NCBI RefSeq assembly: GCF_037893015.1
Contig: NC_133660.1
Location: forward strand, 286,537,078-286,601,077
Direction of reading: 5' to 3'
DNA length: 64,000 nt
DNA from: Macrotis lagotis
Lineage: Eukaryota > Chordata > Mammalia > Peramelemorphia > Peramelidae
The notes under the pieces are model-generated. The model saw only the letters and a list, made by a program, of their open reading frames with translations, searched no databases and was not told the DNA's origin. Numbering within the stretch: the stretch's first letter is position 1; every line of letters starts with the position of its first letter. A program made the position numbers and the translations under genes. Shown piece by piece: positions 25,301 to 33,822 of the stretch.

Positions 25301-28300
25301 GGGTGTCCAACCATGAGCTCACTTGACGGTCCTGTCTGGGTGTTTTGGAGCCTGTGATCAGATGGGGGCCCTCGGGTCCCAGCTCCTTCCTTTCCACCCC
25401 CGCTCTACAGCCTCCTCTCATTCCACAGGGTTTCTCAGCCCACTGGTGGAACTTCCGTCACTTTCAGCACCACGCCAAGCCTAACGTCTTCCACAAGGAC
25501 CCAGACGTGACGGTGGCCCCTGTTTTTCTCCTGGGAGAGTCGTCAGTGGAGGTATTGGCAGAGCACCCCATGCCATCAGGGAGGCCCTCCAGCCTCTGGA
25601 GGGAGAGGGAGGAGGTGACCAGAGCTCAGACTCTGTGGTCCTCATGACTCCTCCAAGCCAGTTCAGGGAGGAGGGGGACCCCCTTTGCTTTGTTCACCAA
25701 CTGGAGACTCAACTCAGGAGAGACACAGGTTTAGGGTTGGGGAGAGAGATTCTCTAGCGGATCCAAGGGGCTTCATTCTGTTCCATCCCCTACCTGCCCT
25801 ACTGCCCAGGCCTCCTCATCTTGGTCATAGACCCGCCTCCCTAACCCCAGTCATGGACAGGGCTCCAGTCCTAACCATGCTCAGCACCCCTGACCCAGAG
25901 CACAGGCGAGACACAGGATCAGAAGGTCCCTGTCCAGGAGGACACATGAAGGTGCAATGGGAACAATGCTATCCCTGCTGGGAGAAAACTAAGTCAGGAG
26001 GTGGGTCCTGCTAATCTACTTGTAAAGAAAGAATGTGACGTGTATGAATGGGGACAGGCAGCCCCTCGCATCTGGCCACCATAGGACCAAAGCAGCTGTC
26101 ACTGGGGGATTTTACCATCTAAGACTCACAGGAAAAGCTTCCCACATTTCCAGGTCATTCTTCCCTGCTAACCCAGCTCTTCCCTTTCCTCCAGTATGGC
26201 AAGAAGAAGCGGCGGTACCTCCCCTACAACCACCAACACCAGTATTTCTTCCTAAGTGAGTACTCCATTTCCCTGGGACTCCTACACCCACCTGGCTATC
26301 TGCCTTCCTGGGACCTTAGGACCTGGGGCTAGATGGGGCCTTGAACAAAGGAATGGGTGCCCTAGTCTCACTGGGTTTGCTGATGATCCCAGACTGAAAA
26401 GGAGAGTTAAGACTCCGGATGAGAGAGTCACTATCTAAAACTGGGGGGAGAGGGAGGGGAGGGAAGGAAACACACCTACCATGTACAGTGTGCTTTCCAA
26501 AAGTGATCTCATCGGATCCTTGCAACAGCTCTGGGAGGTAAGTGCTATTGTTCTTTTACGATTTTGCATTTTACAGTTGAGAAAACGGAGGCAGGCAGAG
26601 ATGAAGCAATTGGCTCAGGGTCATATAGCTAGTCAGTACCTGAAGCCAGACTTGAACTCGGCTTTTCTGGACTCCAGGTCCAGAGCATCATACAGTCAAG
26701 CTTCAATCTAAACACAGGGCACTGTGTCAACTTGGACACAAGAAAACAGCTTTGCAAGTATAAGATAGGGAAGAATGCTTATCCAGCAGTCGTTCTGAAA
26801 AAGATCTGAGGGTTTCAGTGGGTCACAAGCTCAATCTGAGTCAGAGTGAGTTGGAGCAGCCAAGAAAGTTCATGGGCTAATCTGAGCTGCATTCTCTCCT
26901 GTCCTCTCCTGTCCTCTCCTGTCCTCTCCTCCCCTCCCCTCTCTGTTTTCCTCTCTCTGTGTCCCCCAACCCCTCCACCAATGCGCCTTCTCTGTCTCCT
27001 TTACCAAACCCTCCTCCAAATCACACTAGAAGGGCCCTGCCTCAGAGTTCAGTGCAGTACTCTTCTCTCTTCTCTCTGTCTATGCTTCACTTGGGAATCT
27101 TAGCAGCTCCCATGAATTTATCTTTTCTGTGGGGATGATTCAAATCTACGTTTTCTGCCCCAAACTCTCTGCTGACCTCCAAACTCACCTCTCCAACAGC
27201 AAATGAATGTCCAGAAGACATCTTAAACTCAACAAGTCCAAAACAGAAGCCATTATCTTTCCCCCCAAACCCTCCCTCTTAACATAAGGGTGCTCCATCC
27301 TCCCAGTCCACCCCCAGGCTCATGACCTAGGATTCATTCTTGCCTCCTTACATTAGCTCACCCCCCTATATTTGCTCTTTGACTTTATCTTTGCAATAGC
27401 TCTCCAATATTTCCCCTTCTCTCCTTTGACTGTGCCCCATCCTGGTTCAGATGTCACCCCTCACCCCTGGACTATTGCAAAGACTGCTTAGGAGAGGTGT
27501 TACCTGCCTCCAGTCTCTCCCCACTCCACTCAGTCACCGAACATGGCTGTTCTGATCACATTATCCCTTACTTAGGAAACTCCAGTGACTCCCTATCATC
27601 TCCAGGATCAAATAAAAAGTATTCTGTGTGGCATTCAAAGCCCTAGATAACCCAGTCCACTCCTCCCTTGCCAGGCTTCTTAAGCCTTACCCTTACCATG
27701 TACTTTTCAATCCAGTGGCATCAGACTCCTGGCTGTTCTTTTTTTTTTTTTTTTAATGTTTTTGCAAGGCAATGGGGCTAAAGTGGCTTGCCCAAAGCCA
27801 CACAGCCAGGTCATTATGAAGTGTCTGAGGTCGGGTTTGAACTCAGGTCCTCCTGACTCCAGGGCCAGTGCTCTATCCACTGCACCACTTAGCCACCCGT
27901 GACTGTTCTTCTAACAAGTCACTCTGGGCTTCTAGAAATTTCTTCTCCCTCTTACACCCTATGCCTGGAAGGCTCTCCCTCCTTATCTCTGCCTCCTGAG
28001 CTCCCTGACTTCTTGATGGTTTTTTTTGGGGGTGGGGTTGCAAAGCAATGGGGTTAAGGGACTTGCCCAAGCTCACACAGCTAAGTAATCATTAAGTGTC
28101 TGAGGTCGGATTTGAACTCAGGTCTTCCTGACTCCAAGGCCAGTGCTCTATCCACTGCACCACCTAGCTTCCCTGCCCTGACTTCTGTTAAGACCCAACT
28201 CAAACCTCATCTTCTAGAGGAAGCTTTCCTCAATCCCTCTTACTCCTAATACTTTCCTCTCTGAATTATTTCCTATGCTGCCAACAGTCTTTCTCTAGAG

Positions 28301-29489
28301 CCCATCATTTTCTGCATGTTGTCTCCTCCATTGGACTTTTACACTCTTTTTGTAACCCCAGCAAGTAGCACAGGAGTTTAAGACATAGAAGGGGCTTAAG
28401 AAATTGTTGACTGAGAAGAGAAGGCTAGGGGCCTGAAGAGAAGGGGGAAGGGGCCTGAAAGGATGTCACATGAGAAGAATTAGGTTTGTCCTGCTTGGCC
28501 CTAGAAAGCAGAACTAGGAGCAGCATCAGTAGGTGACACCAGCTCATCCAGGATGTCATGGAGCCTAGGGATTCCTGAAGTGTGGGGGCTGCTCCAAGTC
28601 CTGCCGACTCTCCAGTGATGGGATTCTCTGGTGGTTCAGTCTCTGAGCATGGTTCAAAGGAAGACACCAGGTCCAACAAGGGCTATAGAGTTAACCAAGG
28701 CCACTCCTGTTGTAGTGCAGAGCAGAGATTCGAACCCATGTCCTCTCAAAAGCTGAAATTGCATTCAGAGACCTGGCTCTGCCATTATTGTTGGCCTTGG
28801 GTGAAGCATTTCCCTTTTTTGGACTTCTGTTTCCCCACCCAGCAAATAACAGCAGCCTGCACTTCAATAGCTACTCAGAGCCTCACGAGACTTGTCATTC
28901 CACCCATCTTAGAGAGGGCGAAAGAGGCTCTGAGTGTCGCAGTGATTTGCCCAAGGATGCAGAGCTTGGGAGCTTTCAGAGTAAGATCCAGATCCAGACC
29001 TTCTGGAACCTGAGTCTAGAACATGACATTTGAAAGAAAGGGCAAGGCTCAATGAGATCTCTTGGGGTTCTTTGTTCTATGTTCCGGCTACCTTTAATGA
29101 ATCCTTTTCTGCCTTCCCCAAAAGGGGAACTCAGTCTATCTTTCCTCTAATAACCCTTCCAGTTCTCCCTGGGCCTCAGTTTCCTTGTTTGTAAAATGTG
29201 GCTGTTGGACTGAATGCTTTTGAAGGTCCCTTGGAGCTCTGAATCTCCACCCCAACTCAGCTAACGTATCTCTGGAGTGGGGCTGGGGGCCCTCCCCCTG
29301 ACAGTCTCTGTTCTTCCTTCACAGTTGGGCCACCCCTCCTCACGCTGGTGAATTTTGAGGTGGAGAACCTGGCCTATATGCTAGTGTGCATGAGGTGGAC
29401 GGTGAGTTATGGGCCAGGGGTGGTCCTGGGGGAAGATGGTGAGGGAGGAGGCAGAGATGGGGCTGTGTGTGTGTGTGTGTGTGTCTGTG

Positions 29490-29531
<42 letters not shown>

Positions 29532-32500
29532 TGTGCATGTGTGTGTGTGTGTGAGTGTGACACAGAGACTGAGAGTCAGAGACAGAGACAGAGACACAGA
29601 GAGAGACAGAGATGAAGAGACAGGCAGAGGATGCTCCAGGAAATGAGGGAGAAGACGGGTGAGACCAAGCAAGCCCTGGGAGCTGCTCCCCACTCACCCC
29701 TTCTGTTGCTGGTGCCCGTTCCAGACTCGTCTCTCTGAGTGGGAGGAAAGCAGGAGAGGAGGAAGGGGGGTGTCAGGATGGGGGCAGAGGAGGGGGAAGG
29801 GCAGGAGGGGGGAGGGGAGGCAGGAGAGGATGGGGAGGACTAAGGTCCCGCTGGCTCCCCCTCTCCCTAGGACCTGCTGTGGGCCATGAGCTTTTATGTC
29901 CGCTTCTTCACGTCCTACGCCCCCTTCTACGGCCTCTCAGGCACCCTGCTCCTCTTTGCTTCAGTCAGGTACGTCCTCAGGATACGAAGCTCCAAAGCCG
30001 GGCCTGCCCTCAGAGGGCTCCCCACCTGCTGGGGAGCCAGGGTGCCCTAAGTGTTACCTGTGGGGAAACTAGAGCACACATGGGAAGTGATCCCAGAAAG
30101 CCTGGGGGGGGGGGGGTTGCCGACCAGTTAGGATTCTCCCCAAGGTGGGATCCAAGCAGGAGCAGCAGCACAGACATGGGGGGAGGACGGGACAGGCTGG
30201 GCAGAGGCGCAGTCAGAGAGGGGGCATCATAGTCTAGGGACACAACAAAAAGCCAGGGTGGATGGATCTTAGAGAGGAGAAAGGGGAGAAAGACCGGAAA
30301 GGCAGAAAGAGTCCTAATTGCCCACAGAAGACTTTGAACCTAGAGGAACTGGGGAGCCCCAAGAAGTTACTGAGCAGGAGAAGGACATGATCACATATGT
30401 GAGTGAGGAAAATCTTTTGGCAGGTCCCAGGGCCCCAGAAGCCAACATTTCACACCCCTCTGGTCCTGCCTTGCTTGCCCAGCTGCCCCTAGATCTATCT
30501 TGATGCCACCTTCCCAAACCCCAGCTTTCCGTTTTCTCCTAATGGCAAAGACAGCTGCCATTTCTAAAGGTTTACAAAGCTCTTCTCTCCCCCACTTCTG
30601 CACCCCATCCCCAACTCATCCTGTGAGGCAGATAGTTCAGGTACTCCTGGCCCCATTTTACAGATGAAGAAACTGAAGTTTAATGGGAGCAAGTACTAAG
30701 TGACAGAGTTGGGATTGCAACCTACTTCTCTGGGCTCCCAATCCACCAGTGTTCCTTCTCCTGCAATCCAAAGATCATGAAACCTGGAGCCTGGGGACCT
30801 GGATTCCAATTTTGTTTCTGAAGCCTACTTTCTGAGTGACCTTGGGCAAGTCACTCAACTTCGGGAGTGGATTTGGCGGCTTCAGTGGCTCCTCCCAGCT
30901 CACCATCTGTGATCCTCCAAATTAGAGCCAGAAGTGAGCTGAGTGGTCATTGGGACCCCAATGCCCTCATTCTGTGGATGGTCCCAAGCTCCATAAATGC
31001 TAGTGGACTTGGCAGGACTTGAATGCCCTGCTTCTTGCTCCATGTTGTCCTGCCAGGCAGCATCCTCATCCATAGCCCCTTAGGGCTATCTTCCCTTAGA
31101 GCTGAAAGCCTTTGGACCCCAATGTCTTTGGCAACAGAACTTCTGCCAGTGGGCACTGCTCTCTGCTGCCCCCTACCTTCCTTACTTGGTCTGACTCTCC
31201 AAGGACACCCCCGACCAGGGCTTTCCCTGGCAAATGATTTTGGCAAAGCAGTGCCCATTTCCCTTCTTCTCCAGGGTCTTGGAGAGTCACTGGTTTGTGT
31301 GGGTCACTCAGATGAATCACATTCCCAAGGAAATTGGCAGCGAGAAACACAGAGATTGGATCAGCGCCCAGGTGAGAACTTGGGGCTGAGATCAGAGTGA
31401 TGCAAAGGGAAGACTGGGACGTGGGAGAGCAGTCAGGAGGGTGTGAGTGACTCTGGGAGGCCTCTATGTCCTGGGGACACCTTCAAGACAGAAAGTCCCC
31501 TCAAAGATGGGGCCCCTGGCTGCATCTAGAAGCTGTATAGAAGGGTTTGAGAGCCCAGGGGCTGGGGGGGGGATCTCCCATGGCATGCCCCTTCTCATTC
31601 ACATTTCTGTGGTACTTGGGCCCTTACAAATGTGAAGAGGCTTTTGTTAAATCTAGAATTTTTATTAAAACTGGTTCTTTATTGAAGGTAACACTATTGT
31701 AAGCCTTGCAAAGATGGATAGACAGGTAGGGAGGTAGGTAGATATAGATATAAATGATGGATGGATGGATGGATGGATGGATGGATGGATGGATGGATGG
31801 ATGGATGGGACAGACAAAAACAGATGGCTAGATAGAGACATAAAGATAGATGATAGAAATGTAGAGATAGAAATAGATAAAAAGATAGAGCTAGATAGTA
31901 GATGGATAGTAAGATGGAGACAGCTAGAGAGATAGGAAGAGGGAGATAGATATAAATGATAGCTATTAGATGAATAGAGATAGAAATAGAAAAAAGATAA
32001 GTCAAAAGAAAGAAATAGGAAGACAGATGAATAGGTAGAAAGATAGATATAGATAGAAAGATGGATATTGATAGATGGATAGCTAGGTAGGTAGATACAG
32101 ATGGATGATAAATGGCTAGATGAATACAGATAGAGCTAGAAAGAAAGAGAGGTAGAGACAGAAATAAGGCTATAGATATAGAGATAATAGATAGACAGAC
32201 AGACAGACAGACAGGCAGACACACAGACAGGCAGATAGACAGACAGCTAGATATAGATGATGAATGGAAGGAAGGATGGCTAGATGGCTAGATATGTATC
32301 TACACAACACACATATATAATATGCATATGTAATATATGTATATATATATATATATGTTTATATTATGACTTGGCCAGGGTCACCCAGCTAATAATTTAG
32401 TTCTAATATAAATGGATACCCCCAGGCTATTCCCTATATGGCTGGCCTCCCTGATTCTAGGTCCAGAGCCCCATTCACTGCGCCACCTAGTGGCCTTCAC

Positions 32501-33822
32501 AAACCACTTTCCTCTCAACTATAAGGTAGTGAAAGCATTACTGTCCCAATTTTACAGATAAGGAAACTAAGGCCAAGAGAGGGGAGGTCACTTAGACGGG
32601 AAGAAAGGGACAGGGCCTGCCCCTGGAACCCAGACCCCAAGCCTCCCAGTCCAGGGCTTGCCTTGTCCTGCACAACAATGCCCCCATTGGGGCGGTGCCC
32701 TGGGGGCTAGGAGAGCCCCTGTCTGACCTTGCCACCCTGGGCACTCCCCACAGCTGGAAGCCACCTGTAATGTGAAGCAATCCCTCTTTAATGACTGGTT
32801 CAGCGGCCATCTCAACTTCCAGATTGAGCACCAGTGAGTCAGGGTGTGACTTGGGAAGGGTTTGGGGTGGTCTGGAACTGGAGTTGGTGCAAATGATTTT
32901 TTTTAAAAAAGTGATGGATCTGGAGTCTGGACCCTTGGGTTCAAATCATTCCTGTTACTTTCCACTTGCTGTGTTCCAGGAGTAGGGTGCAAGACTGAAG
33001 GGGAAATGAAGGCAGGTGGGTTGGGGTCCCAGGGTCCAAGCTTTAGTGGTGGAAGGCACCCGGTGGCCATCGAGGCCAGCCTCCTCATTTTACAGCTGAA
33101 GAAACTGAGGCCCAGGGAAGTTCCCCAGATAGTGACCTTCTGGGCCCGAGATGCTTGGGACCCCTGCCCTGTGATCTCCCTCAAGTCCACCTCTTCCCTC
33201 CTGGTTTTCCCAGCCTCTTTCCCACCATGCCTCGGCACAATTATCACAAGATCGCCCCCTTGGTGAAGTCGCTCTGTGTCAAACATGGGCTCAACTACGA
33301 GGTGAAGCCTTTTCTGAAAGCACTGATGGACATTGTTGGGTAAGATGCCTACTGTGTGCAGAGCCCTCGGCAGCTGGGGAGTTTACATGAGCCTGGGAAC
33401 CTGCCTTCAAGATGCTTAGGGTCTAGGTGTCCTCCACTGGCCTTCTTAGTCCTGGCTTTGTGGGGTGCCCTGACATTTGCATCTGAAGTGCTGTCATAGG
33501 GGTGGGGTTCTAGACTTGTTCTTTAACCCCCAGAATAGAATTGGGACATAGGCTGGGGGTCTGAGAGGGCTCTCTGACTCAGAGCCAACTCGAAATGGCA
33601 AGAGCTGCCCCATAAAGATGCAGAGAAGCCCAGAGGATCATCAGTCCACTGCCCTACTGGCCATTTCTGACCAGCTTTTCCCAAAGGCTCTGGGGAAGGC
33701 GAGGTCTCCAGGCATGGGCCCCCCCTGCCATCACTCTCTGCTGGTAAAAATGACCCTTCCCCTTCCGCAGATCCCTGAAGAAGTCTGGAGATGCTTGGCT
33801 GGAGGCTTACCTCCATGAGTGA
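7087..33822 (+). CDS. FADS3: FADS3, fatty acid desaturase 3 (complete, 12 coding exons)
   Basis: Joined exons 7087-7293, 21611-21721, 22620-22817, 24550-24651, 25429-25551, 26195-26255, 29325-29401, 29871-29968, 31275-31371, 32754-32833, 33214-33339 and 33771-33822 encode 443 residues (human FADS3 is 445 from memory). All introns are GT-AG and phases are consistent. An N-terminal cytochrome b5 domain carries heme motif HPGG at residues 53-56. The membrane desaturase domain has His boxes HDLGH (180-184), HFQHH (217-221) and QIEHH (381-385); the Q in the third box is typical of front-end desaturases. FADS3 rather than FADS2 is shown by exon 5 ([15 protein letters not shown]) and exon 7 ([16 protein letters not shown]). 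In placentals FADS3 is an ER sphingoid-base delta-14Z desaturase; the same role here is inferred. The ATG at 7087 lies in a good context (GCCATGG) and aligns with the human start. The gene converges on FADS2. No breaks were seen. Confidence 0.96.
8651..8711. repeat. (CT)n followed by poly(C)33
   Basis: A CT repeat on the + strand runs into 33 consecutive C (8679-8711). It lies in FADS3 intron 1. Confidence 0.9.
10370..10507 (-). repeat. tRNA-like SINE with 14-bp target duplication
   Basis: A full SINE in reverse ends ccactgcaccacctagctgc. Flanking duplicates attgttatattttc at 10356-10369 and 10508-10521 are identical. The absence of a long poly(T) suggests an older copy. Confidence 0.85.
10830..11890 (-). 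repeat. About 1-kb degenerate minisatellite array
   Basis: Dozens of imperfect units recur, with motifs such as cttagaacatagaatgtaga, acattagtgctgaaagagat and aaagggacc. Read on the - strand this is the 'gttctaaggtcccttt..cattctatgttc' family also seen at 3465, 24890, 36355 and 60705. Unrelated sequence near 11360-11535 interrupts it. Confidence 0.8.
13895..14140 (-). repeat. Long Mar-type SINE
   Basis: It begins gttgttgttcagttgcttca, passes through gtggtttgccatttccctct, aggcaaacagggttaagtga and cagctagtaaatgtctgagg, and ends ctactgcaccacctgactgc. The same arrangement occurs at 59000-59228. Confidence 0.75.
14958..15235 (+). repeat. Composite SINE: tRNA-like head with long tail
   Basis: The head (gcagctaggtggtaccgagc) and box region with a central deletion lead into cacttcaccctgcctgcctc. 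A tail follows: agggccatctccagccatcc, ctggaggagaaagtgaggct, aaatccaattcgtgtgcttg and gtggtcttctttgagaatga. The tail pairs with the fragment at 1-178. Confidence 0.65.
15545..16120 (+). repeat. L2-type LINE 3' end, interrupted by a SINE
   Basis: Typical L2 3' text is seen: ttggctccctattagc, aaggccctccataaaatggt, then (after the SINE) cacagcaggtgctccataaa tgcttgttgg. Further text toward 16080 (cctgaagttctcctgattac) is also L2-like. It is an untranslated remnant. Confidence 0.55.
15697..15833 (-). repeat. WSINE1-like SINE inside an L2 remnant
   Basis: T9 tail, then gcaaggtaatggggttaagt, cttgcccaaggccgcacagc and gaactcaggtcctcctgact. The head is eroded (ctatacactatacccccagc). Confidence 0.8.
17150..17231. 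repeat. (GT)n microsatellite, interrupted
   Basis: GT-rich run with GTG and CAT interruptions in FADS3 intron 1. Confidence 0.85.
17757..17866 (-). repeat. tRNA-like SINE with internal deletion
   Basis: The core ccagggccacacagctaggt joins directly to cctcctgattccagggtcag, so the middle is missing. The near-duplicate flanks gagaagtgacttt and gaaaagtgacttt fit a target-site duplication. Confidence 0.75.
18371..18509 (+). repeat. tRNA-like SINE
   Basis: Head gggggcagctaggtggcaca, box-B region gagttcaaatccggcctcag, short A8 tail. The flanks aaaggtatcttgag and aaaggtattttgag are a target duplication with one difference. Confidence 0.9.
18969..19119 (-). repeat. WSINE1-like SINE
   Basis: The reverse copy ends ccactgtgccacctagctgc. 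Flanking duplicates ctgtttaata at 18959-18968 and 19120-19129 are identical. It sits inside the CR1/L3 remnant. Confidence 0.9.
19257..19320. repeat. (TA)n microsatellite, about 30 units
   Basis: Nearly pure alternating AT for about 60 bases. Confidence 0.95.
19383..19532 (+). repeat. WSINE1-like SINE with perfect 17-bp target duplication
   Basis: Full-length head to A-tail. The flanks aaaactcagtgaaagag at 19366-19382 and 19533-19549 are identical, so this is a fairly recent insertion into the CR1/L3 remnant. Confidence 0.95.
19655..19880. repeat. Unclassified interspersed repeat, copy A
   Basis: It shares ccccttgcaatgagctgtgc, ttaaaagaaaaggaaaaaca and neighbouring text with 20590-20885. 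It is not a SINE. No coding potential was recognised. Confidence 0.6.
20041..20181 (+). repeat. WSINE1-like SINE lacking part of its head
   Basis: About 15-20 bases between ggtggcaca and ccggccctgg are missing compared with other copies. The flanks aaaaagatctgggag at 20025-20039 and 20182-20196 are identical. Confidence 0.93.
20590..20885. repeat. Unclassified interspersed repeat, copy B, split by a SINE
   Basis: Left part with cctcttgcaatgagctatgc and right part with ttttaaaagaaaatgaaaaa match copy A at 19655-19880. The SINE at 20676-20826 lies between them. Confidence 0.6.
20676..20826 (-). repeat. WSINE1-like SINE inside copy B
   Basis: The reverse copy ends ccactgcgccacctagccgc. The flanks ttaaaaagatttt before 20676 and after 20827 are identical. 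Confidence 0.92.
21611..21721 (+). CDS. FADS3: FADS3 exon 2
   Basis: The exon is 111 nt, phase 0 at both ends, with acceptor cccacccag and donor gtgagt. It encodes residues 70-106, starting [16 protein letters not shown] and containing [14 protein letters not shown]. The His in AFHAFH is the probable second axial heme ligand of the b5 domain. Confidence 0.95.
21835..22355. repeat. MIR-like remnants in FADS3 intron 2
   Basis: Near 21835-21945 a - copy (aacagatgggaaactaaggc). Near 22225-22355 a + copy (ctcagttttctcatccataa). Both are diverged. Confidence 0.5.
22620..22817 (+). CDS. FADS3: FADS3 exon 3
   Basis: The exon is 198 nt (66 codons), phase 0, with acceptor ccccatcag and donor gtgagc. 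It starts [20 protein letters not shown] and carries the first hydrophobic membrane stretch ([20 protein letters not shown], then a second apolar run ending LAVSQ). Confidence 0.95.
23325..23880. repeat. L2-like and MIR-like remnants in FADS3 intron 3
   Basis: 23325-23470 is L2-like (tcttcaatggctcctgatgg, ctggcattcaaggccctgag). 23480-23600 is a + MIR-like SINE (gacctgaattcaaatcctac). 23715-23880 is a - MIR-like piece (caaatgaggaaactgaggcc). Confidence 0.55.
24170..24500. repeat. SINE fragment and L2-like remnant
   Basis: 24170-24240 is a truncated reverse SINE (tttgcaagtcaatggggtta). 24285-24480 resembles L2 3' sequence. Confidence 0.5.
24550..24651 (+). CDS. FADS3: FADS3 exon 4 (His box 1)
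   Basis: The exon is 102 nt, phase 0, with acceptor ctccccag and donor gtaagg. It encodes [19 protein letters not shown] and continues to FVMGQLK. HDLGH is the first di-iron His box. The protein keeps the FADS3-type CLQHDLGH in place of the FADS2-type WLQHDYGH. Confidence 0.95.
24890..25135 (+). repeat. Minisatellite of the 'gttctaaggtccctcc' family
   Basis: Units of about 30 bases: ccaaggtccctccaactcgt, gttctaaggtcttccagatc, gttctagggtccctcccagc, ctatggtccctcctagctct and others. It lies in FADS3 intron 4 about 300 bases before exon 5. Confidence 0.75.
25429..25551 (+). CDS. FADS3: FADS3 exon 5 (His box 2)
   Basis: The exon is 123 nt (41 codons), one codon shorter than the FADS2 exon 5 in this window. 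It encodes [19 protein letters not shown] followed by [20 protein letters not shown] is the second His box. The one-codon shortening and the ESSVE ending are shared with human FADS3 and decide the paralog assignment. Confidence 0.96.
26195..26255 (+). CDS. FADS3: FADS3 exon 6
   Basis: The exon is 61 nt, with acceptor tcctccag and donor gtgagt. It encodes [20 protein letters not shown] plus one base of the next codon (Ile, completed in exon 7). Confidence 0.94.
26480..26700 (-). repeat. MIR/Mar-type SINE remnant
   Basis: cattttacagttgagaaaac, tggctcagggtcatatagct, ttgaactcggcttttctgga: a reverse SINE core in FADS3 intron 6. Confidence 0.6.
26735..26895 (+). repeat. CR1/L3-type LINE fragment
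   Basis: gcaagtataagatagggaag, cgttctgaaaaagatctgag and cacaagctcaatctgagtca match the CR1/L3 3' block that also appears near 20021 and 61905. Confidence 0.6.
26895..26945. repeat. Decamer tandem repeat (ctcctgtcct)n
   Basis: About three and a half exact copies of ctcctgtcct are followed by C-rich variants. Confidence 0.8.
27740..27898 (-). repeat. WSINE1-like SINE nested in L2
   Basis: T15 tail, then aatgtttttgcaaggcaatgg, ending ccactgcaccacttagccac. Imperfect flanks ggctgttctt and gactgttctt. Confidence 0.88.
28014..28175 (-). repeat. tRNA-like SINE nested in L2
   Basis: The tail is replaced by a T/G-rich run; the core caatggggttaagggacttg is intact. The flanks ccctgacttct at 28003-28013 and 28176-28186 are identical. 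Confidence 0.9.
28411..28545 (+). repeat. CR1/L3-type LINE fragment
   Basis: tgtcctgcttggccctagaa followed by agcagaactaggagcagcat matches a CR1/L3 3' block also seen near 58935. MIR-like pieces follow at 28690-29000. Confidence 0.5.
29325..29401 (+). CDS. FADS3: FADS3 exon 7
   Basis: The exon is 77 nt. With the split codon it encodes [18 protein letters not shown] and then MLVCMRWT, a membrane-associated segment. The donor gtgagt is followed within 70 bases by a GT-rich microsatellite in intron 7. Confidence 0.94.
29463..29625. repeat. (GT)n then purine-rich repeat
   Basis: A GT run with two ctgtgcatgt interruptions, then agagacagagacagagac-type repeat. It lies in FADS3 intron 7, starting about 60 bases after the exon 7 donor. 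Confidence 0.9.
29871..29968 (+). CDS. FADS3: FADS3 exon 8
   Basis: The exon is 98 nt, with acceptor ctccctag and donor gtacgt. It encodes [20 protein letters not shown] and then [12 protein letters not shown], a hydrophobic transmembrane region. It ends with two bases of an Arg codon. Confidence 0.94.
30530..30870. repeat. MIR-like remnants in FADS3 intron 8
   Basis: 30530-30740 is a reverse copy (cattttacagatgaagaaac). 30775-30870 is a + copy (tgagtgaccttgggcaagtc). Confidence 0.6.
31275..31371 (+). CDS. FADS3: FADS3 exon 9
   Basis: The exon is 97 nt. It encodes [20 protein letters not shown] and then [13 protein letters not shown], the strongly conserved ESHWFVW segment of mammalian FADS proteins. 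Donor is gtgaga. Confidence 0.95.
31711..32356. repeat. 650-bp complex tetranucleotide microsatellite
   Basis: It contains (GGAT) x about 14 near 31756-31807, scattered GATA/TAGA units, (GACA) near 32191-32215, and ends in (TA)n at 32330-32356. It lies in FADS3 intron 9, about 400 bases before exon 10. Confidence 0.93.
32365..32495 (-). repeat. tRNA-like SINE, diverged
   Basis: cttggccagggtcacccagc and ccattcactgcgccacctag mark a reverse SINE directly after the microsatellite. Confidence 0.6.
32754..32833 (+). CDS. FADS3: FADS3 exon 10 (start of His box 3)
   Basis: The exon is 80 nt. It encodes [20 protein letters not shown] and then NFQIEH; the final His codon is split to exon 11. The acceptor (actccccacag) lies about 400 bases downstream of a large tetranucleotide microsatellite. 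Confidence 0.95.
33214..33339 (+). CDS. FADS3: FADS3 exon 11
   Basis: The exon is 126 nt. It completes QIEHH and encodes [20 protein letters not shown] and onward to ALMDIV. The [16 protein letters not shown] stretch is FADS2-like; human FADS3 reads LFPRMPRHNYSRVAPL from memory. Donor is gtaaga. Confidence 0.95.
33771..33822 (+). CDS. FADS3: FADS3 exon 12 (coding part, stop TGA)
   Basis: The exon contributes 52 coding nt ending with stop TGA at 33820-33822. It encodes [16 protein letters not shown] after a split Gly codon. Human FADS3 has Arg at the split position, a minor difference. Confidence 0.94.

Larger units (their letters stand above)
27110..28410 (+). repeat. L2-type LINE 3' end with two nested SINEs
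   Basis: The text runs in order: acttaaactcaacaagtccaa, cctgcctccagtctctcccc, aaactccagtgactccctat, attcaaagccctagataacc, gcctggaaggctctccctcc, aggaagctttcctcaatccc, ttgttgactga. These are hallmarks of L2 3' sequence. Reverse SINEs at 27740-27898 and 28014-28175 split it. It lies in FADS3 intron 6. Confidence 0.7.

Noticed and set aside
29340-29697. Open frames with poly(HT) and poly(CV)
   Set aside because: They are readings of the (GT)n/(CA)n repeat in FADS3 intron 7, partly overlapping the real exon 7.
31694-32224. 176-codon - strand open frame rich in Ser, Ile, Tyr and Leu
   Set aside because: It is the translation of the tetranucleotide microsatellite (ATC/CTAT units) and has no non-repetitive content.
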